Shown piece after piece: positions 9,043-17,774 of a stretch of 64,000 nt of DNA. The stretch comes from Myxococcota bacterium. GTDB taxonomy: Bacteria > Myxococcota_A > UBA796. Made by a program: the position numbers and the translations under genes. A model generated the notes under the pieces. The model worked only from the letters and a program-made list of their open reading frames with translations. It made no database searches and had not been told where the DNA came from. The stretch lies in contig JAQXDW010000151.1 in the NCBI GenBank assembly GCA_029251165.1, positions 301,297 through 365,296 on the forward strand, written 5' to 3'. Numbering within the stretch: position 1 is the first letter of the stretch; each line of letters starts with the position of its first letter.

Positions 9043-9438
9043 CTACTCGTCGGGGTGAAAGGTCAGGCTCGCGGAGTTGATGCAGTAGCGGGTGCCCAGC
9101 GGCGGCGGGCCATCGTTGAACACGTGCCCGAGGTGGCCATCACATGCCGTACAGACGACCTCGACACGCCGCATCCCGAAGGTGCGGTCCGTGTTGTAGG
9201 CGGTCGCGCCGTCCACGATGGACTGGGTGAAGCTCGGCCAGCCGCAGCCGGACGCGTACTTCGCCTCGCCGGAGAACAGGAGCGCGCCACAGCCGGCACA
9301 GTGGTACTTCCCTGAGCTCTTCTCGTTCCACAGCGCGCCGGTGAACGCACGCTCGGTCCCCTTCTCCCTCAGCACATGAAACTGCATCGGGGTGAGGATG
9401 GTGCGCCACTCGGCGGGCGTCTTGGGGATGTCTGACAT
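9043..9438 (-). CDS. msrB: Peptide-methionine (R)-S-oxide reductase MsrB
   Basis: A 131-residue protein of normal MsrB length that reduces methionine-R-sulfoxide in proteins. Two CxxC pairs (Cys47/50 and Cys96/99) bind zinc. The catalytic cysteine is Cys119 in RYCINSASL, and Cys65 in SGCGWPSF is the likely resolving cysteine. There is no signal peptide, so it is cytoplasmic. A GGAGG 8-9 bases before the ATG supports the start. It is convergent with the PHP lipoprotein gene and transcribed alone. The catalytic residue is cysteine, not selenocysteine, which is of note given the selenoprotein gene elsewhere in the window. Confidence 0.97.
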   Translation of the reverse strand: MSDIPKTPAEWRTILTPMQFHVLREKGTERAFTGALWNEKSSGKYHCAGCGALLFSGEAKYASGCGWPSFTQSIVDGATAYNTDRTFGMRRVEVVCTACDGHLGHVFNDGPPPLGTRYCINSASLTFHPDE

Positions 9439-9675
9439 GTCGACCTCCAGGGAGAGAGCCTATGAGATGGGCACCATATGCCGCTGGTCAACCTCTACCC
9501 GGCCAACGCGGCCAGCGGTCTTGCGAGAGGGCAGATTGTCATCGTGGATCGTGCCCTGAACCGGCGCAGTGACCTCAATGGGTGCCGTCGCACGGACGCG
9601 CGATGACGCACGCCGGGCAGAGAATAAAGCGGGCGAGCGGCAGAGGAGAGGGATGGCAGTGGTTACAAACCAGGG

Positions 9676-10950
9676 GTGATCTGGATCGGCTACACCACCC
9701 GCTACCGCGACGGCGGCGACAAGATGCGGCGCGTCGCACAGACCATGGCCGCCGAAGCCTGCGGCCCGGTCCGCTGCGAGGCCGTCGAGTCCAAGGCCGA
9801 CTTCATCGCTGCGCTGCAGCGGCTGGAGTCTCCGCTCTCCGCCCTGCACCTCGTCGCCCACAGCGGCATGTACGGCCCGATGTTCGGCACCACCGACTGG
9901 CCCGAGCAGCTCAGCCCCCACGAGTGGCGCGCCCTCGCAGAGACCGGGGGCATCCGGTTCGATCACGACGGCGCCGCGTGGTTTCACTCCTGCCGTTCCG
10001 CCCGCTGGTTCGCGCCGTTCTTCGCACGGACCTTCGGGGTCCCGGCCTACGGCTACCACTGGTACACCAGCTTCTCTCGGCGTCCGGACCGGTTCGCCTG
10101 GGAGGGGCCGATTGCGCGGCCCGAGGCACCGCTGTACGTCATGGGGGCGCCGGGCCGCAAGTCCCACGGCATCCCCGGCAGCCTCTCGAAGTACCTGCTC
10201 GGTCGGTCAGAGTCCCCCCGACGCTTTGAGCCACGAAAGGCCGACGGGGCCAGCTACGACGAGGTTGCCGCGCTGTATGCCGACGTCTTCGAGGACATCC
10301 GAATCCGCCGAGACGAGTGGCGCTGGCTGAGCCCTCGGATCCCGCAGGGGGTGCGGCTGCTCGACCTCGGCTGCGGCAACGGCGCCCTGCTCGACCTGCT
10401 CGCCCCCCGCATCTCCGCAGGTGTGGGCGTAGACGCCTCTGCCGGACAGCTCGCTCAGGCCGCCGCCCGGGGCGTCCGACACCGACACCTCACATTCCAC
10501 CACACCAGCCAGCCGAAGCTTCCCCTCCCCGACCACAGCATCGACATCGCCGTCAGCCTGCTGAGCTGGCGCTATCTGGACTGGGACCCGCTGCTGGCTG
10601 AGCTGAGGCGGGTGCTGACCCCCCAGGGACGGCTGCTCATTGTCGACATGGCCGCAAGCCCGGCACGCGCCCGAGAGGTTCCCCGGATGCTGGCGGATCG
10701 ACTCGTGTCGCGGCTCAGCCAGCCCACCCACACCCGCGCCGCGCTCCGACGCATGGTCACCGATGCCCGCTGGCAGACGATGCTGCACCACAACCCCATT
10801 CGCGCGGAGCATGAGTACCGGTGGTACCTGGAGAGTCGATTTCCCGGGCAGCGCGTCGAGGTCCTCAACGTCGGGATGTCTTCTCGTATTCTCGCCTTTG
10901 ACACGGGCCCCATCGCAGACGCCTCGCTGCATCCGATGTCCTACCCATAG
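9676..10950 (+). CDS. Fusion of caspase/CHAT-like domain with SAM-dependent methyltransferase
   Basis: A 424-residue protein. The C-terminal half is a class I methyltransferase: motif I LDLGCGNG (229-236), and a DMAAS segment after a strand as in motif III. The N-terminal half contains LHLVAHSG (His62) and AWFHSCRSA (Cys106), a His...Cys arrangement reminiscent of the dyad in caspase-like/CHAT peptidase folds; this is inferred from motif spacing only. A GTG start with AGGGG upstream is used, because no in-frame ATG lies close by. No signal peptide, so cytoplasmic. The methyl acceptor is unknown. It stands between msrB (divergent) and the YARHG lipoprotein. Confidence 0.82.
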   Translation: MIWIGYTTRYRDGGDKMRRVAQTMAAEACGPVRCEAVESKADFIAALQRLESPLSALHLVAHSGMYGPMFGTTDWPEQLSPHEWRALAETGGIRFDHDGAAWFHSCRSARWFAPFFARTFGVPAYGYHWYTSFSRRPDRFAWEGPIARPEAPLYVMGAPGRKSHGIPGSLSKYLLGRSESPRRFEPRKADGASYDEVAALYADVFEDIRIRRDEWRWLSPRIPQGVRLLDLGCGNGALLDLLAPRISAGVGVDASAGQLAQAAARGVRHRHLTFHHTSQPKLPLPDHSIDIAVSLLSWRYLDWDPLLAELRRVLTPQGRLLIVDMAASPARAREVPRMLADRLVSRLSQPTHTRAALRRMVTDARWQTMLHHNPIRAEHEYRWYLESRFPGQRVEVLNVGMSSRILAFDTGPIADASLHPMSYP

Positions 10951-10988
10951 GGCTCACAGTCCACTTTTGATGTGTTACTTTCGCGGGC

Positions 10989-11681
10989 ATGATGAACATC
11001 CTCCCCCTGATTCTCCTCGGCTGTGACAGCGAGCCCGCAGAAGCCCCTGCTGCCGAGCCCGCCGCGCAGGCCGCTGCCGAGCTCGCGGCTCAGCCCACCC
11101 CTGCGGCGCCGGCGGCTTCCACCAACAGCAACCAGCTCTCCGGCTACACCGGCACCTTCGCCAGCGACCCAAAGCTGAGCCCTGCCGATGTCGTGGGCTG
11201 GTCGCCGAGCGACTTCCGGGTCAAGCGCAACGAGATCTACGCGCGCTACGGGCGGGCGTTCAAGTCTGAAGATCTCCAGACACACTTCGGCAAGACCGAC
11301 TGGTACTCGGTCAGCGATGGCTACGCCGACGCGATGCTCACCAAGAACGACACCGCCAACGTCTCGCTCATCAAGAGCTTCGAGGGCGACACCGCGAAGA
11401 AGAAGGCCACCGAGAACGGGGAGTACTTCAACGGCGGCGGGACCAACCTCGTCATCGTCGACGGCACCCACGCAGAGCTGGTCGATCAGACCGAAGACAT
11501 GTACAACTGGAGCCGCGAGGAGCGGTACTGGACCGGTCTCGGCGAGTGGATCATCACCTGGGAGGGCCCGGCGACGTGGAACCCGTCGGATTCGAGCGTG
11601 CGAAACGCACGACTGTGGTCGGTGGACCACGAGTCTCAAGGCGTGAACAAGACCATCGAGCTGCAGCTCCAGCAGGGCTGA
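10989..11681 (+). CDS. YARHG-domain lipoprotein
   Basis: A 230-residue protein with a very short lipoprotein signal (ILLGC), an Ala/Pro/Glu linker to about residue 40, then a YARHG domain: RNEIYARYGRAFKSEDLQ followed by WYS. YARHG domains occur in secreted or envelope proteins, and their function is not firmly known. The C-terminal part is beta-rich and unrecognised. Two ATGs are adjacent at 10989 and 10992 and either could start it. The end overlaps or abuts the start of the next gene, so the pair is probably co-transcribed. Confidence 0.85.
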   Translation: MMNILPLILLGCDSEPAEAPAAEPAAQAAAELAAQPTPAAPAASTNSNQLSGYTGTFASDPKLSPADVVGWSPSDFRVKRNEIYARYGRAFKSEDLQTHFGKTDWYSVSDGYADAMLTKNDTANVSLIKSFEGDTAKKKATENGEYFNGGGTNLVIVDGTHAELVDQTEDMYNWSREERYWTGLGEWIITWEGPATWNPSDSSVRNARLWSVDHESQGVNKTIELQLQQG

Positions 11682-13015
11682 TCCTGCTGAGCCTGCTGGG
11701 GGCACTTCCCCCGGCGCTGCTGCTGCTCCAGGCTCCGCTCGCCCACGGCTACGATGGCTGGTACTACGTCCTCCAGGTCCGCTCGATGCTGTCGGGTGAG
11801 GCGCTGTTTGGTGACCGCTCTCTCGTCTTTGGGCTGCTCGTTGGGCTGACCCGGCTGTGTGGAGATGCCATCCTCGCCAGCAAGCTCGCGGCGATTGTGT
11901 TTGGCGGACTGACCGCGCTGGGCGGCGGGCTCGCAGGCTGGCGATGGACCGGCTCACGGGCTGGTGGCATCGCCTGCGGTGCGTGGTGGGCGCTGTCTCC
12001 GCTGCACCTCGGTGTGACCGCGGAGTACCTCAAGAACGCTGGAGGAGTCGCGGTGCTTGCGCTGCTGATCGCAGCACTGGCCGGCACTGGACGACGGTCA
12101 CTGGCCACCGCAGGGGGGCTGGCGCTGCTGGGCCTGCTGCTCCACAAGCTGACCGGAGTGCTGGGGCTGCTCCTGCTGATCGGCCGCCTCGCCTCAGCAC
12201 GGCTCCCGCCCCGCCTCGTCCTGGCCGCAGCGGGTCTCGGCGCCGTCGCGGTGCTCTCCGTGGGTCTGCTGCGGCCCGAAGATCTGGCTCGGCTGACCGG
12301 GGGCACCGAGGGGGCTCCCCGCTGGATGCTGGCGGAGACCGCGCGGCTGGTCGGGGCGGAGAAGCTGGAGCTGGCCGCCGCTCACCTCACCCCGATGCTG
12401 CTTGCCGGCGGGCTGTGGCGATGGCCCAGACTTCGCGCGCTGGGGATTCCGGTGCTGGGTGTCTCTCTCGTCGCCCTCGCACCGGGTATGCCGCTGGGGT
12501 TTGACCTCACCGCCTGGCGGCTGCTGCTGATGGGCTTCCTCCCGCTTGGCTTGCTCGCGGCGATGGTCAGCGCCCGCCGACCCCTTGCGGCAGGCGCGGT
12601 GCTGCTGCTGGGCCTGCTCACCCTGCCCTCCACCATCCCCGCACAGCGCAGCCGCTCACCGGACTACCCCGCCCTCTCCGTGATGCTGCCGACCATCGCC
12701 GAGCATGTCCCGGCGACAGATCGCCTGATCGCGCACCGGGGCCTGTGTGGCTTCTTGTGGGCGGAGGGCGGGCGAGTCTGCGAGAACTTCCAGCCCATGA
12801 CAGGCGACCTCTCCGGCTGGTGGCGGGTGGCCTACGGCTTCTCCGCAGTCCGCTTGGGCTCAACAGCGATCCCGCTCACACCGGGCTACGTGCTGCTGCC
12901 GGAGTCCGACTGGCAGGCGTTCGTCACCGGAGATGGTGCTCGGTTCTCGCTGACCCGAGACGCCCGCAACCCTCACGAGCCGCGCCCGGGGTTTGTCTAC
13001 GCGCCTGATGAGTAG
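11615..13015 (+). CDS. Polytopic membrane protein, GT-C (family 39)-like
   Basis: About ten hydrophobic helices with few charged loops. The first loop has GYDGWYYVLQVRSML, the acidic/aromatic pattern seen in GT-C glycosyltransferases of the PMT/ArnT type. This makes a lipid-linked sugar transferase likely, but the acceptor is unknown. The start is uncertain. An ATG at 11546 would overlap the previous gene by 136 bases, the GTG used here overlaps by 67, and a non-canonical CTG at 11678 or the ATG at 11788 are alternatives. The hydrophobic segment beginning at codon 11678 must be included for a normal first helix. A tandem repeat lies over the stop codon. Confidence 0.7.
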   Translation: MVGGPRVSRREQDHRAAAPAGLILLSLLGALPPALLLLQAPLAHGYDGWYYVLQVRSMLSGEALFGDRSLVFGLLVGLTRLCGDAILASKLAAIVFGGLTALGGGLAGWRWTGSRAGGIACGAWWALSPLHLGVTAEYLKNAGGVAVLALLIAALAGTGRRSLATAGGLALLGLLLHKLTGVLGLLLLIGRLASARLPPRLVLAAAGLGAVAVLSVGLLRPEDLARLTGGTEGAPRWMLAETARLVGAEKLELAAAHLTPMLLAGGLWRWPRLRALGIPVLGVSLVALAPGMPLGFDLTAWRLLLMGFLPLGLLAAMVSARRPLAAGAVLLLGLLTLPSTIPAQRSRSPDYPALSVMLPTIAEHVPATDRLIAHRGLCGFLWAEGGRVCENFQPMTGDLSGWWRVAYGFSAVRLGSTAIPLTPGYVLLPESDWQAFVTGDGARFSLTRDARNPHEPRPGFVYAPDE

Positions 13016-13051
13016 TCGCGCCTGATGAGCAGTCACGCTTGATGAGCAGTC
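13001..13051 (+). repeat. Tandem repeat 3 x 17 bases spanning a stop codon
   Basis: Three copies of GCGCCTGATGAGYAGTC. The TAG stop of the membrane protein is in copy 1, and copies 2 and 3 have CAG in its place. An out-of-frame TGA is kept in all copies. Confidence 0.92.
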
Positions 13052-13070
13052 CAGCTGCGCGCCGCGATAA

Positions 13071-13108
13071 CTCCAGCCCTCCGGTGGCACTCCAGCCCTC
13101 CGGTGGAG
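13071..13108 (+). repeat. Tandem duplication 2 x 19 bases in intergenic DNA
   Basis: Two copies of CTCCAGCCCTCCGGTGG plus two variable bases lie between the end of the membrane protein gene and the end of the convergent small repeat protein gene. No stem-loop terminator is evident in this interval. Confidence 0.88.
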
Positions 13109-13124
13109 CACGTCCCCAGCCGCC

Positions 13125-13442
13125 CTACTGAGCCCCAGGAAACGCCGTCACCTGCTTGATGGTGAAGTCCGGGAACGAGTCTACGTACTGAATCTTAAAG
13201 TCCGGGAACGACTCCACCAGCTCCCACTTTCCGCACTTGTCGGGAAACGAGCTCACCTCCTGGACGTGCAGATCTGCGAAGGCATTGACCACCTTCACCT
13301 TGAAGTCCGGGAACGAATCGACCACCTGGACCTTGCCCTTCAGCGGGGTTCCCTGGAACGAACAGGTGGATTTGTCGATGCCAGAGTCCGCCGCAACTGG
13401 AGCGGCGAGCAGGAGGATGGGAACAATGAAGATCGGACGCAT
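13125..13442 (-). CDS. Small secreted protein with FPDF repeats (septoil-knot-like)
   Basis: A 105-residue protein with a clear signal peptide (cut after VAA). The mature part is six short beta-strand units of the type V-x-x-F-P-D-F-x-V (VDSFPDFKV, VNAFADLHV, VESFPDFKI, VDSFPDFTI and variants). This composition resembles the family named for its predicted 7(1) 'septoil' knot; I give that assignment from memory of the repeat. Two cysteines in the mature part (in STCSFQG and DKCGKW) could form a disulfide. It is divergent from the kinase gene with only 55 bases between them. Function unknown, periplasmic or secreted. Confidence 0.82.
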   Translation of the reverse strand: MRPIFIVPILLLAAPVAADSGIDKSTCSFQGTPLKGKVQVVDSFPDFKVKVVNAFADLHVQEVSSFPDKCGKWELVESFPDFKIQYVDSFPDFTIKQVTAFPGAQ

Positions 13443-13497
13443 ACGAGGATCCTACCGCTGAGGGCTACAATGGGCCACACACACCTGGATTCCTATC

Positions 13498-14778
13498 GTG
13501 CCCATCTTCGATGATGATGACGACCTCCTCTCTCTGGACACCGGCATGCTCTCCGAGCTGCTCGAAGAGGCGCCTCCTTCCGTCGAGGAGACCCTCGCAG
13601 ACCTCGCCGCAGCCCGCTCCAAGCGACTGAGCATGGGCGAGGCCATCGCTCGGGGCGGCATGGGCACCGTGCACCTCGCCGTGGACCATCTCCTCCAGCA
13701 GAAGGTCGCGGTCAAGGTGCTGCACCGCAACCTGGAGGTCAACGCCGAGTCCGTCCAGCGCTTCGTACATGAAGCGCGCATCACCGCCAGCCTCCCCCAC
13801 CCCAACATCGTGCCGGTCTACGACATCGGTCACGATGCTGAGCTGGGGCTGTACTTCACCATGAAGCTGATCGAGGGGCGCACGCTGTCTCGGCCGGTGC
13901 AGCCTCCGCCGCAGGGAGGGATGGCATCCGGGCAAGTCGCCGAGCTGCTGGACATCGTGATCCGGGTCTGTGACGCCCTGGCGTTCTCCCACAGCAACGG
14001 CATCCTGCACTGCGACCTCAAGCCCTCCAACATCATGGTCGGCGACTTCGGACAGGTCTACCTGATGGACTGGGGGATGGCGCGAAACTACCGAGAAGAT
14101 CCAGCCCCAGCAGACGGCCGCATCTACGGCACTGTTGGCTACATGGCTCCGGAGCAGGCCCGCAGCGAGCCCCTCGATCCCCGCTCCGATGTGTTCGGTG
14201 TCGGCGCGATTCTCTACGACCTGTTTGCCGGCAAGGCCCCGTTCCATCGCCCGCTGCTGGAGCAGTCTCTGTACGCTGCCCTCAGCAGCAAGCGCCTGCC
14301 GATCTCAGAGGCCGCGCCGCACTGCCCGCCCCGGCTCCAGGCAATCATCGAGAAGGCGATGGCGCCGGATCCGGCAGACCGGTTCACCAGCGCCACCGAG
14401 CTCCGCACGGTCCTGGCTCGCCATCTGCGCGGCAAGATGGACTTTCCCCGCCGACTTGTTCCCGCTGGCGTTCAGCTGATCACCGAGGGAGAGTGGGGCG
14501 ATGCCGCCTATATTCTGGTCTCTGGGCAGTGCGAGGTCTTCCGATTCTTCGGTGATGAGCGCAGGACGCTGCGCATCCTGGAGCCGGGCAGCATCTTCGG
14601 AGAGACCGCCATCCTCGCCCGCTCCCAGCGCACCGCCAACGTCATCACCCATCAGGACTGCGTCCTGCTGGAGGTCACCCGAGCCGTGCTGGAGGCGGAG
14701 CTCAACGAGATGAAGCCGTGGATGGGTGTGCTGCTGAAGACCCTCGCACGCTACTTCCACGAGCACGAGACCCGCTGA
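13498..14778 (+). CDS. Ser/Thr protein kinase with C-terminal cyclic-nucleotide-binding domain
   Basis: A 426-residue soluble protein. The kinase domain (about 45-315) has the Gly loop ARGGMGTVH, Lys73 in VAVKVL, Glu92, the catalytic loop HCDLKPSN (Asp173) and DWG (191-193) in place of DFG. Cys in place of Arg before the catalytic Asp makes it a non-RD kinase, perhaps not needing activation-loop phosphorylation. Residues about 320-415 form a cNMP-binding domain with the phosphate cassette GSIFGETAIL and Arg378 in QRTANV, so cyclic-nucleotide control of kinase activity is plausible. There is no transmembrane segment, unlike many PASTA kinases. The start is GTG. It ends 6 bases from a convergent hydrolase gene. 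Confidence 0.92.
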   Translation: MPIFDDDDDLLSLDTGMLSELLEEAPPSVEETLADLAAARSKRLSMGEAIARGGMGTVHLAVDHLLQQKVAVKVLHRNLEVNAESVQRFVHEARITASLPHPNIVPVYDIGHDAELGLYFTMKLIEGRTLSRPVQPPPQGGMASGQVAELLDIVIRVCDALAFSHSNGILHCDLKPSNIMVGDFGQVYLMDWGMARNYREDPAPADGRIYGTVGYMAPEQARSEPLDPRSDVFGVGAILYDLFAGKAPFHRPLLEQSLYAALSSKRLPISEAAPHCPPRLQAIIEKAMAPDPADRFTSATELRTVLARHLRGKMDFPRRLVPAGVQLITEGEWGDAAYILVSGQCEVFRFFGDERRTLRILEPGSIFGETAILARSQRTANVITHQDCVLLEVTRAVLEAELNEMKPWMGVLLKTLARYFHEHETR

Positions 14779-14784
14779 GCCGCG

Positions 14785-15900
14785 TCACTCCTCGTGGGTC
14801 CAGATCAACTCTGGATAGACCGACAACGCAGCCCCATCCAGCCACGGTGCGTAGCGGTCGTCTCCGGCGACGTGAACCCCGAAGTGCGCGGTGACGATGG
14901 TCTGGGTGATGAGGTGGGCTTGCTCCATGTTGATCCAGCCGCCTGCCTCCTCGTCACAGTCGTCAAACAACGGGATGATCTCGCAGATGTCAGCGAAGGC
15001 ATAGTGCCCGGCGTCGGTGAAGGTCGCCAGGGTCCGGGGCGTGCCGAGGGACGTGTAGACCGGGAGGATCTCGTCGGTGTAGTCGAGCACCTGATCCCGG
15101 TCTCCGCCGAGCACCAGGAGGTCGGAGAGCCCGGAGAGCCCCTCGCCCTCGCGGCCAAATGCATACCACAGCCCCGGCGACATCGGCACCGTCGCCAGCA
15201 CCCGGTCGTCGCCCTGCCCGTGGCGCTCCGCCTCGACGGGATCAACTGCATCGATGTACTGGCAGGCACGCCCGCTGTTGTTCTTGCAGTACTCCAGCAC
15301 CCCCGCATAGCTCAGCGCCCCGCCCGCCACGACCAGGGCCGTGAACCCGCCGAAGCTGTGGCCCATCATTCCGTAGCCCGCGTCTTCGTCGAGCATCCCG
15401 CCGAAGATCTCGTCGTCAGAATCAGACCGCCGCAGCACCTCATCGACGGAGTAGCGGATGTCATCGGGGCGCTCGTAGAGGACCTGGGGGGTGAGGTCCT
15501 CGTCGAGATCGAGGAAGGTGTTGTGGGTGTGATCGGGAGAGACCACCACGAAGCCATGGCTGGCGAGGTGCTCGGTGAGAAAAACGGACTGGTAGCGGAT
15601 ACCGGCGAAGCCGTGAGAGAACGCCAGCAGCGGAAACGGCCCGCCGACCGCCGGCTCGGCCTCGCGGTAGGCCTGACGAGCGATCGGAAGCTCGTAGAGA
15701 TCTGGCTCACCGCTGGCGGGCTGGATCGCGGGATACCACACCTCTACGGTCAGCTCCTTGCCCCGCACGTCGGTAAACTCCAGGGTGGTCACCCCGATTG
15801 CATGGGGGCCAGTGGTGTCCGGCTCCATCCACGCCACCGCCACGGCGCTGGTGTCCTCTGGGCTCTCTCCGGTACACCCCAGGAGCAAGACTGCGATCAT
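14785..15900 (-). CDS. Alpha/beta-hydrolase lipoprotein (PAF-acetylhydrolase/dienelactone-hydrolase-like)
   Basis: A 371-residue protein with a minimal lipoprotein signal (VLLLGC, Cys9). The fold shows FSHGFAG (oxyanion region), the nucleophile elbow GHSFGG (Ser182) and a late DAGHYAF that supplies the catalytic His; an acid is likely in LVLGGDRDQV. Such enzymes cleave esters or phospholipid acyl groups; the substrate is unknown. The start at 15900 is chosen because it opens into the signal peptide; the frame stays open further upstream, but that part reads like non-coding sequence. Located at the envelope. Confidence 0.87.
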   Translation of the reverse strand: MIAVLLLGCTGESPEDTSAVAVAWMEPDTTGPHAIGVTTLEFTDVRGKELTVEVWYPAIQPASGEPDLYELPIARQAYREAEPAVGGPFPLLAFSHGFAGIRYQSVFLTEHLASHGFVVVSPDHTHNTFLDLDEDLTPQVLYERPDDIRYSVDEVLRRSDSDDEIFGGMLDEDAGYGMMGHSFGGFTALVVAGGALSYAGVLEYCKNNSGRACQYIDAVDPVEAERHGQGDDRVLATVPMSPGLWYAFGREGEGLSGLSDLLVLGGDRDQVLDYTDEILPVYTSLGTPRTLATFTDAGHYAFADICEIIPLFDDCDEEAGGWINMEQAHLITQTIVTAHFGVHVAGDDRYAPWLDGAALSVYPELIWTHEE

Positions 15901-16098
15901 CTGAGCCTCCGATGCTCTGCGGTCAGCCCAGCCATGCTCCGACCAGCCCCGTCCGCCGGGAGGGTGTTGTCTTAACCGACGGGATCCTGGTGCGCGGCAG
16001 TCCGGGCTTCTGGGCGGCGGAGTCGAGGCCCAGACCGGTTGCCGCTGGGCAGGAGCGCCCCGCACAGCAGGTGGAGGACGATATCCTGAGCGCCACCC

Positions 16099-16845
16099 AT
16101 GAGCCTGACCACCCTCCGATACCTCGCCTGCTTTCCGCTCCTCCCGGTGATGGCACTCCAGGGACGGCATGTCCGCCGGATCACTCCCGTTCTGCCGGAG
16201 GCTGGAGGGGCGACCGCTGGGCAGATCGCGGCGGAGGGGGTGCCGGTTCGGCTGCTGGTGCTCGGAGAGTCCACCGCGGCCGGATGCGGGGTGAGCGATC
16301 ACAGCCAGGGCATGGGTGGACAGCTCGCCGCAGCCCTCTCGCAGCAGCTCGACCGCCCGGTCACCTGGCGGGTGGTGGGCCGCAACGGGGTCACCGCGAA
16401 GGCCACCCGCCAGCAGCTCCTCCCGCTCGTGCCGCTTGAGCCCGTCGATCTCGTGACGGTCCTGCTCGGGGTCAACGACACCAAGAACCTCACCCCGACC
16501 CGCCGCTGGCAGGCAGACATCCGCCGGCTGCTCTGCGACCTCCGGATCCGGGTCGGCCCAGCGAAGCTGCTCGTCTCTGCAGTGCCCCCGATGGGCTCGT
16601 TCCCGGCGCTGCCCTCGCCGCTGCGTCAATTCCTGGGCCTCCGCGCTGCGCTGATGGATGCCGCCCTCCGCGCCGTCCTCGCGCAGCTCACGGACGCGGT
16701 CTGGGCGGGTCCGATCGGACCGCTGCCGCCAGAGACGTTCTGCGCAGACCGCTTCCACCCCGGCGCAGAGGGCTATGCGCAGTGGGCGGAGGCGCTGGCA
16801 GCACACGCCGCAGCGCTACTCCTCGGCCCAGACCAGCGGGACTGA
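16099..16845 (+). CDS. SGNH/GDSL-family hydrolase
   Basis: A 248-residue protein with an N-terminal hydrophobic stretch (about 5-20) that may anchor or export it. The SGNH blocks are visible: block I VLGESTAAG (Ser58), block III GVNDT (Asn126) and block V DRFHPGAEGY (Asp and His). The GES in place of GDS is common in this superfamily. It probably hydrolyses an ester in a lipid or an acetylated sugar. Its last 30 bases overlap the convergent end of the next gene. Confidence 0.88.
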   Translation: MSLTTLRYLACFPLLPVMALQGRHVRRITPVLPEAGGATAGQIAAEGVPVRLLVLGESTAAGCGVSDHSQGMGGQLAAALSQQLDRPVTWRVVGRNGVTAKATRQQLLPLVPLEPVDLVTVLLGVNDTKNLTPTRRWQADIRRLLCDLRIRVGPAKLLVSAVPPMGSFPALPSPLRQFLGLRAALMDAALRAVLAQLTDAVWAGPIGPLPPETFCADRFHPGAEGYAQWAEALAAHAAALLLGPDQRD

Positions 16846-17739
16846 GTGAACCGGCTGGCCGCCGCCCTCGCTGATGCTCCACAGGGCGCGGCCATCCTGC
16901 GAGAACCCGATCGCCTCGCCCTGCTGCTCGGAGGGCAGGATGATCTCGCAGGGCTCTCCCGCGAACGCCTCTCCGATGCTCATGTCCGCTGACCGCAGCC
17001 AGATGAACGCCCGGGTGCCGTAGGTCCGCACCACGATGTAGCGGCCATCCGCAGAGATCGCTCCGGCGGTGGTCGCGCCGCCAGCGAGGGGAGCCGCAGA
17101 GAAGTCCAGCTCAGCGACCCGCTCCAGCACCGCGCTCTCGCCGCCGGCGTGGGGGGCCGCCTTGCGGAAGATGCCGGTGGCGCCGCCGTAGTCCTTGGTG
17201 ACGATGTAGAGGTCGTCGGTCTGCGGATCGAGCAGCAGGGTCTCGGCGTTCATCGGGGTGTCGGGGTAGGTGAGGGTCATCATGTCCCAGGCGAGCCCCT
17301 GGATTCCCTCCGTGGTGACAACCTCCGGCTCCGGCACCCGGTAGATGTTGATGCTGCTGCGAGCCTTGGCGTTGTCGCCGATGTCGCCGATGTAGAGCAG
17401 GCCGCTGCCGTCCTCGTCCGCTCCCAGCGCCAGGTCTTCCCAGTCCCCCCGCTGCGCGCCGGTCAGCAGCCAGGTCGACCGCAGCACCCCCTCCGTGGAG
17501 AGCGCGTACAGCTGAGGCTCATCACCGGAGTCGTTGTGGACCCACAGCACACCCGGGTTGTCCAGGCTCTCGACCACCCCCGACACCTCCCCAAGCTGGG
17601 GATCGGAGAGCGTTCCGAGGACCACCGCCTCGCCGGCCTCCGGACACGTCGGGCTGGGCAAGGCAGTGTCTTCAGGTGGAGCCGCGGTCTCAGCGGGTTC
17701 CGCTTCGGGCCCAGAGCAGGCAGCGAGAAGGACGATCAT
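16816..17739 (-). CDS. Beta-propeller-like lipoprotein
   Basis: A 307-residue protein with lipobox LLAAC (Cys8), an Ala/Glu/Pro linker and then repeated beta units with patterns such as WVHNDSGDEPQLYAL, LYIGDIGDNAKARSS, LYIVTKDY and GRYIVVRTYG, typical of a six-bladed propeller of the NHL/SMP30-like or 'esterase-like' type. There is no clear catalytic motif. Probably a binding or surface protein. It precedes the outer-membrane barrel gene in the opposite order on the same strand, 35 bases away, so read-through from the lipase-barrel pair is possible. Confidence 0.78.
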   Translation of the reverse strand: MIVLLAACSGPEAEPAETAAPPEDTALPSPTCPEAGEAVVLGTLSDPQLGEVSGVVESLDNPGVLWVHNDSGDEPQLYALSTEGVLRSTWLLTGAQRGDWEDLALGADEDGSGLLYIGDIGDNAKARSSINIYRVPEPEVVTTEGIQGLAWDMMTLTYPDTPMNAETLLLDPQTDDLYIVTKDYGGATGIFRKAAPHAGGESAVLERVAELDFSAAPLAGGATTAGAISADGRYIVVRTYGTRAFIWLRSADMSIGEAFAGEPCEIILPSEQQGEAIGFSQDGRALWSISEGGGQPVHSVPLVWAEE

Positions 17740-17774
17740 GTAGACACCTTATCGTGCAGCGCGCTCGCCCGTGG

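Noticed and set aside
13001..13108. Tandem repeats as a CRISPR array
   Set aside because: Units are 17-19 bases, directly abutting and without spacers; no cas genes nearby.
13498..14778. Kinase as an inactive pseudokinase because of DWG
   Set aside because: DWG is frequent in active bacterial kinases of this group, and the Lys, Glu and catalytic Asp are all present.
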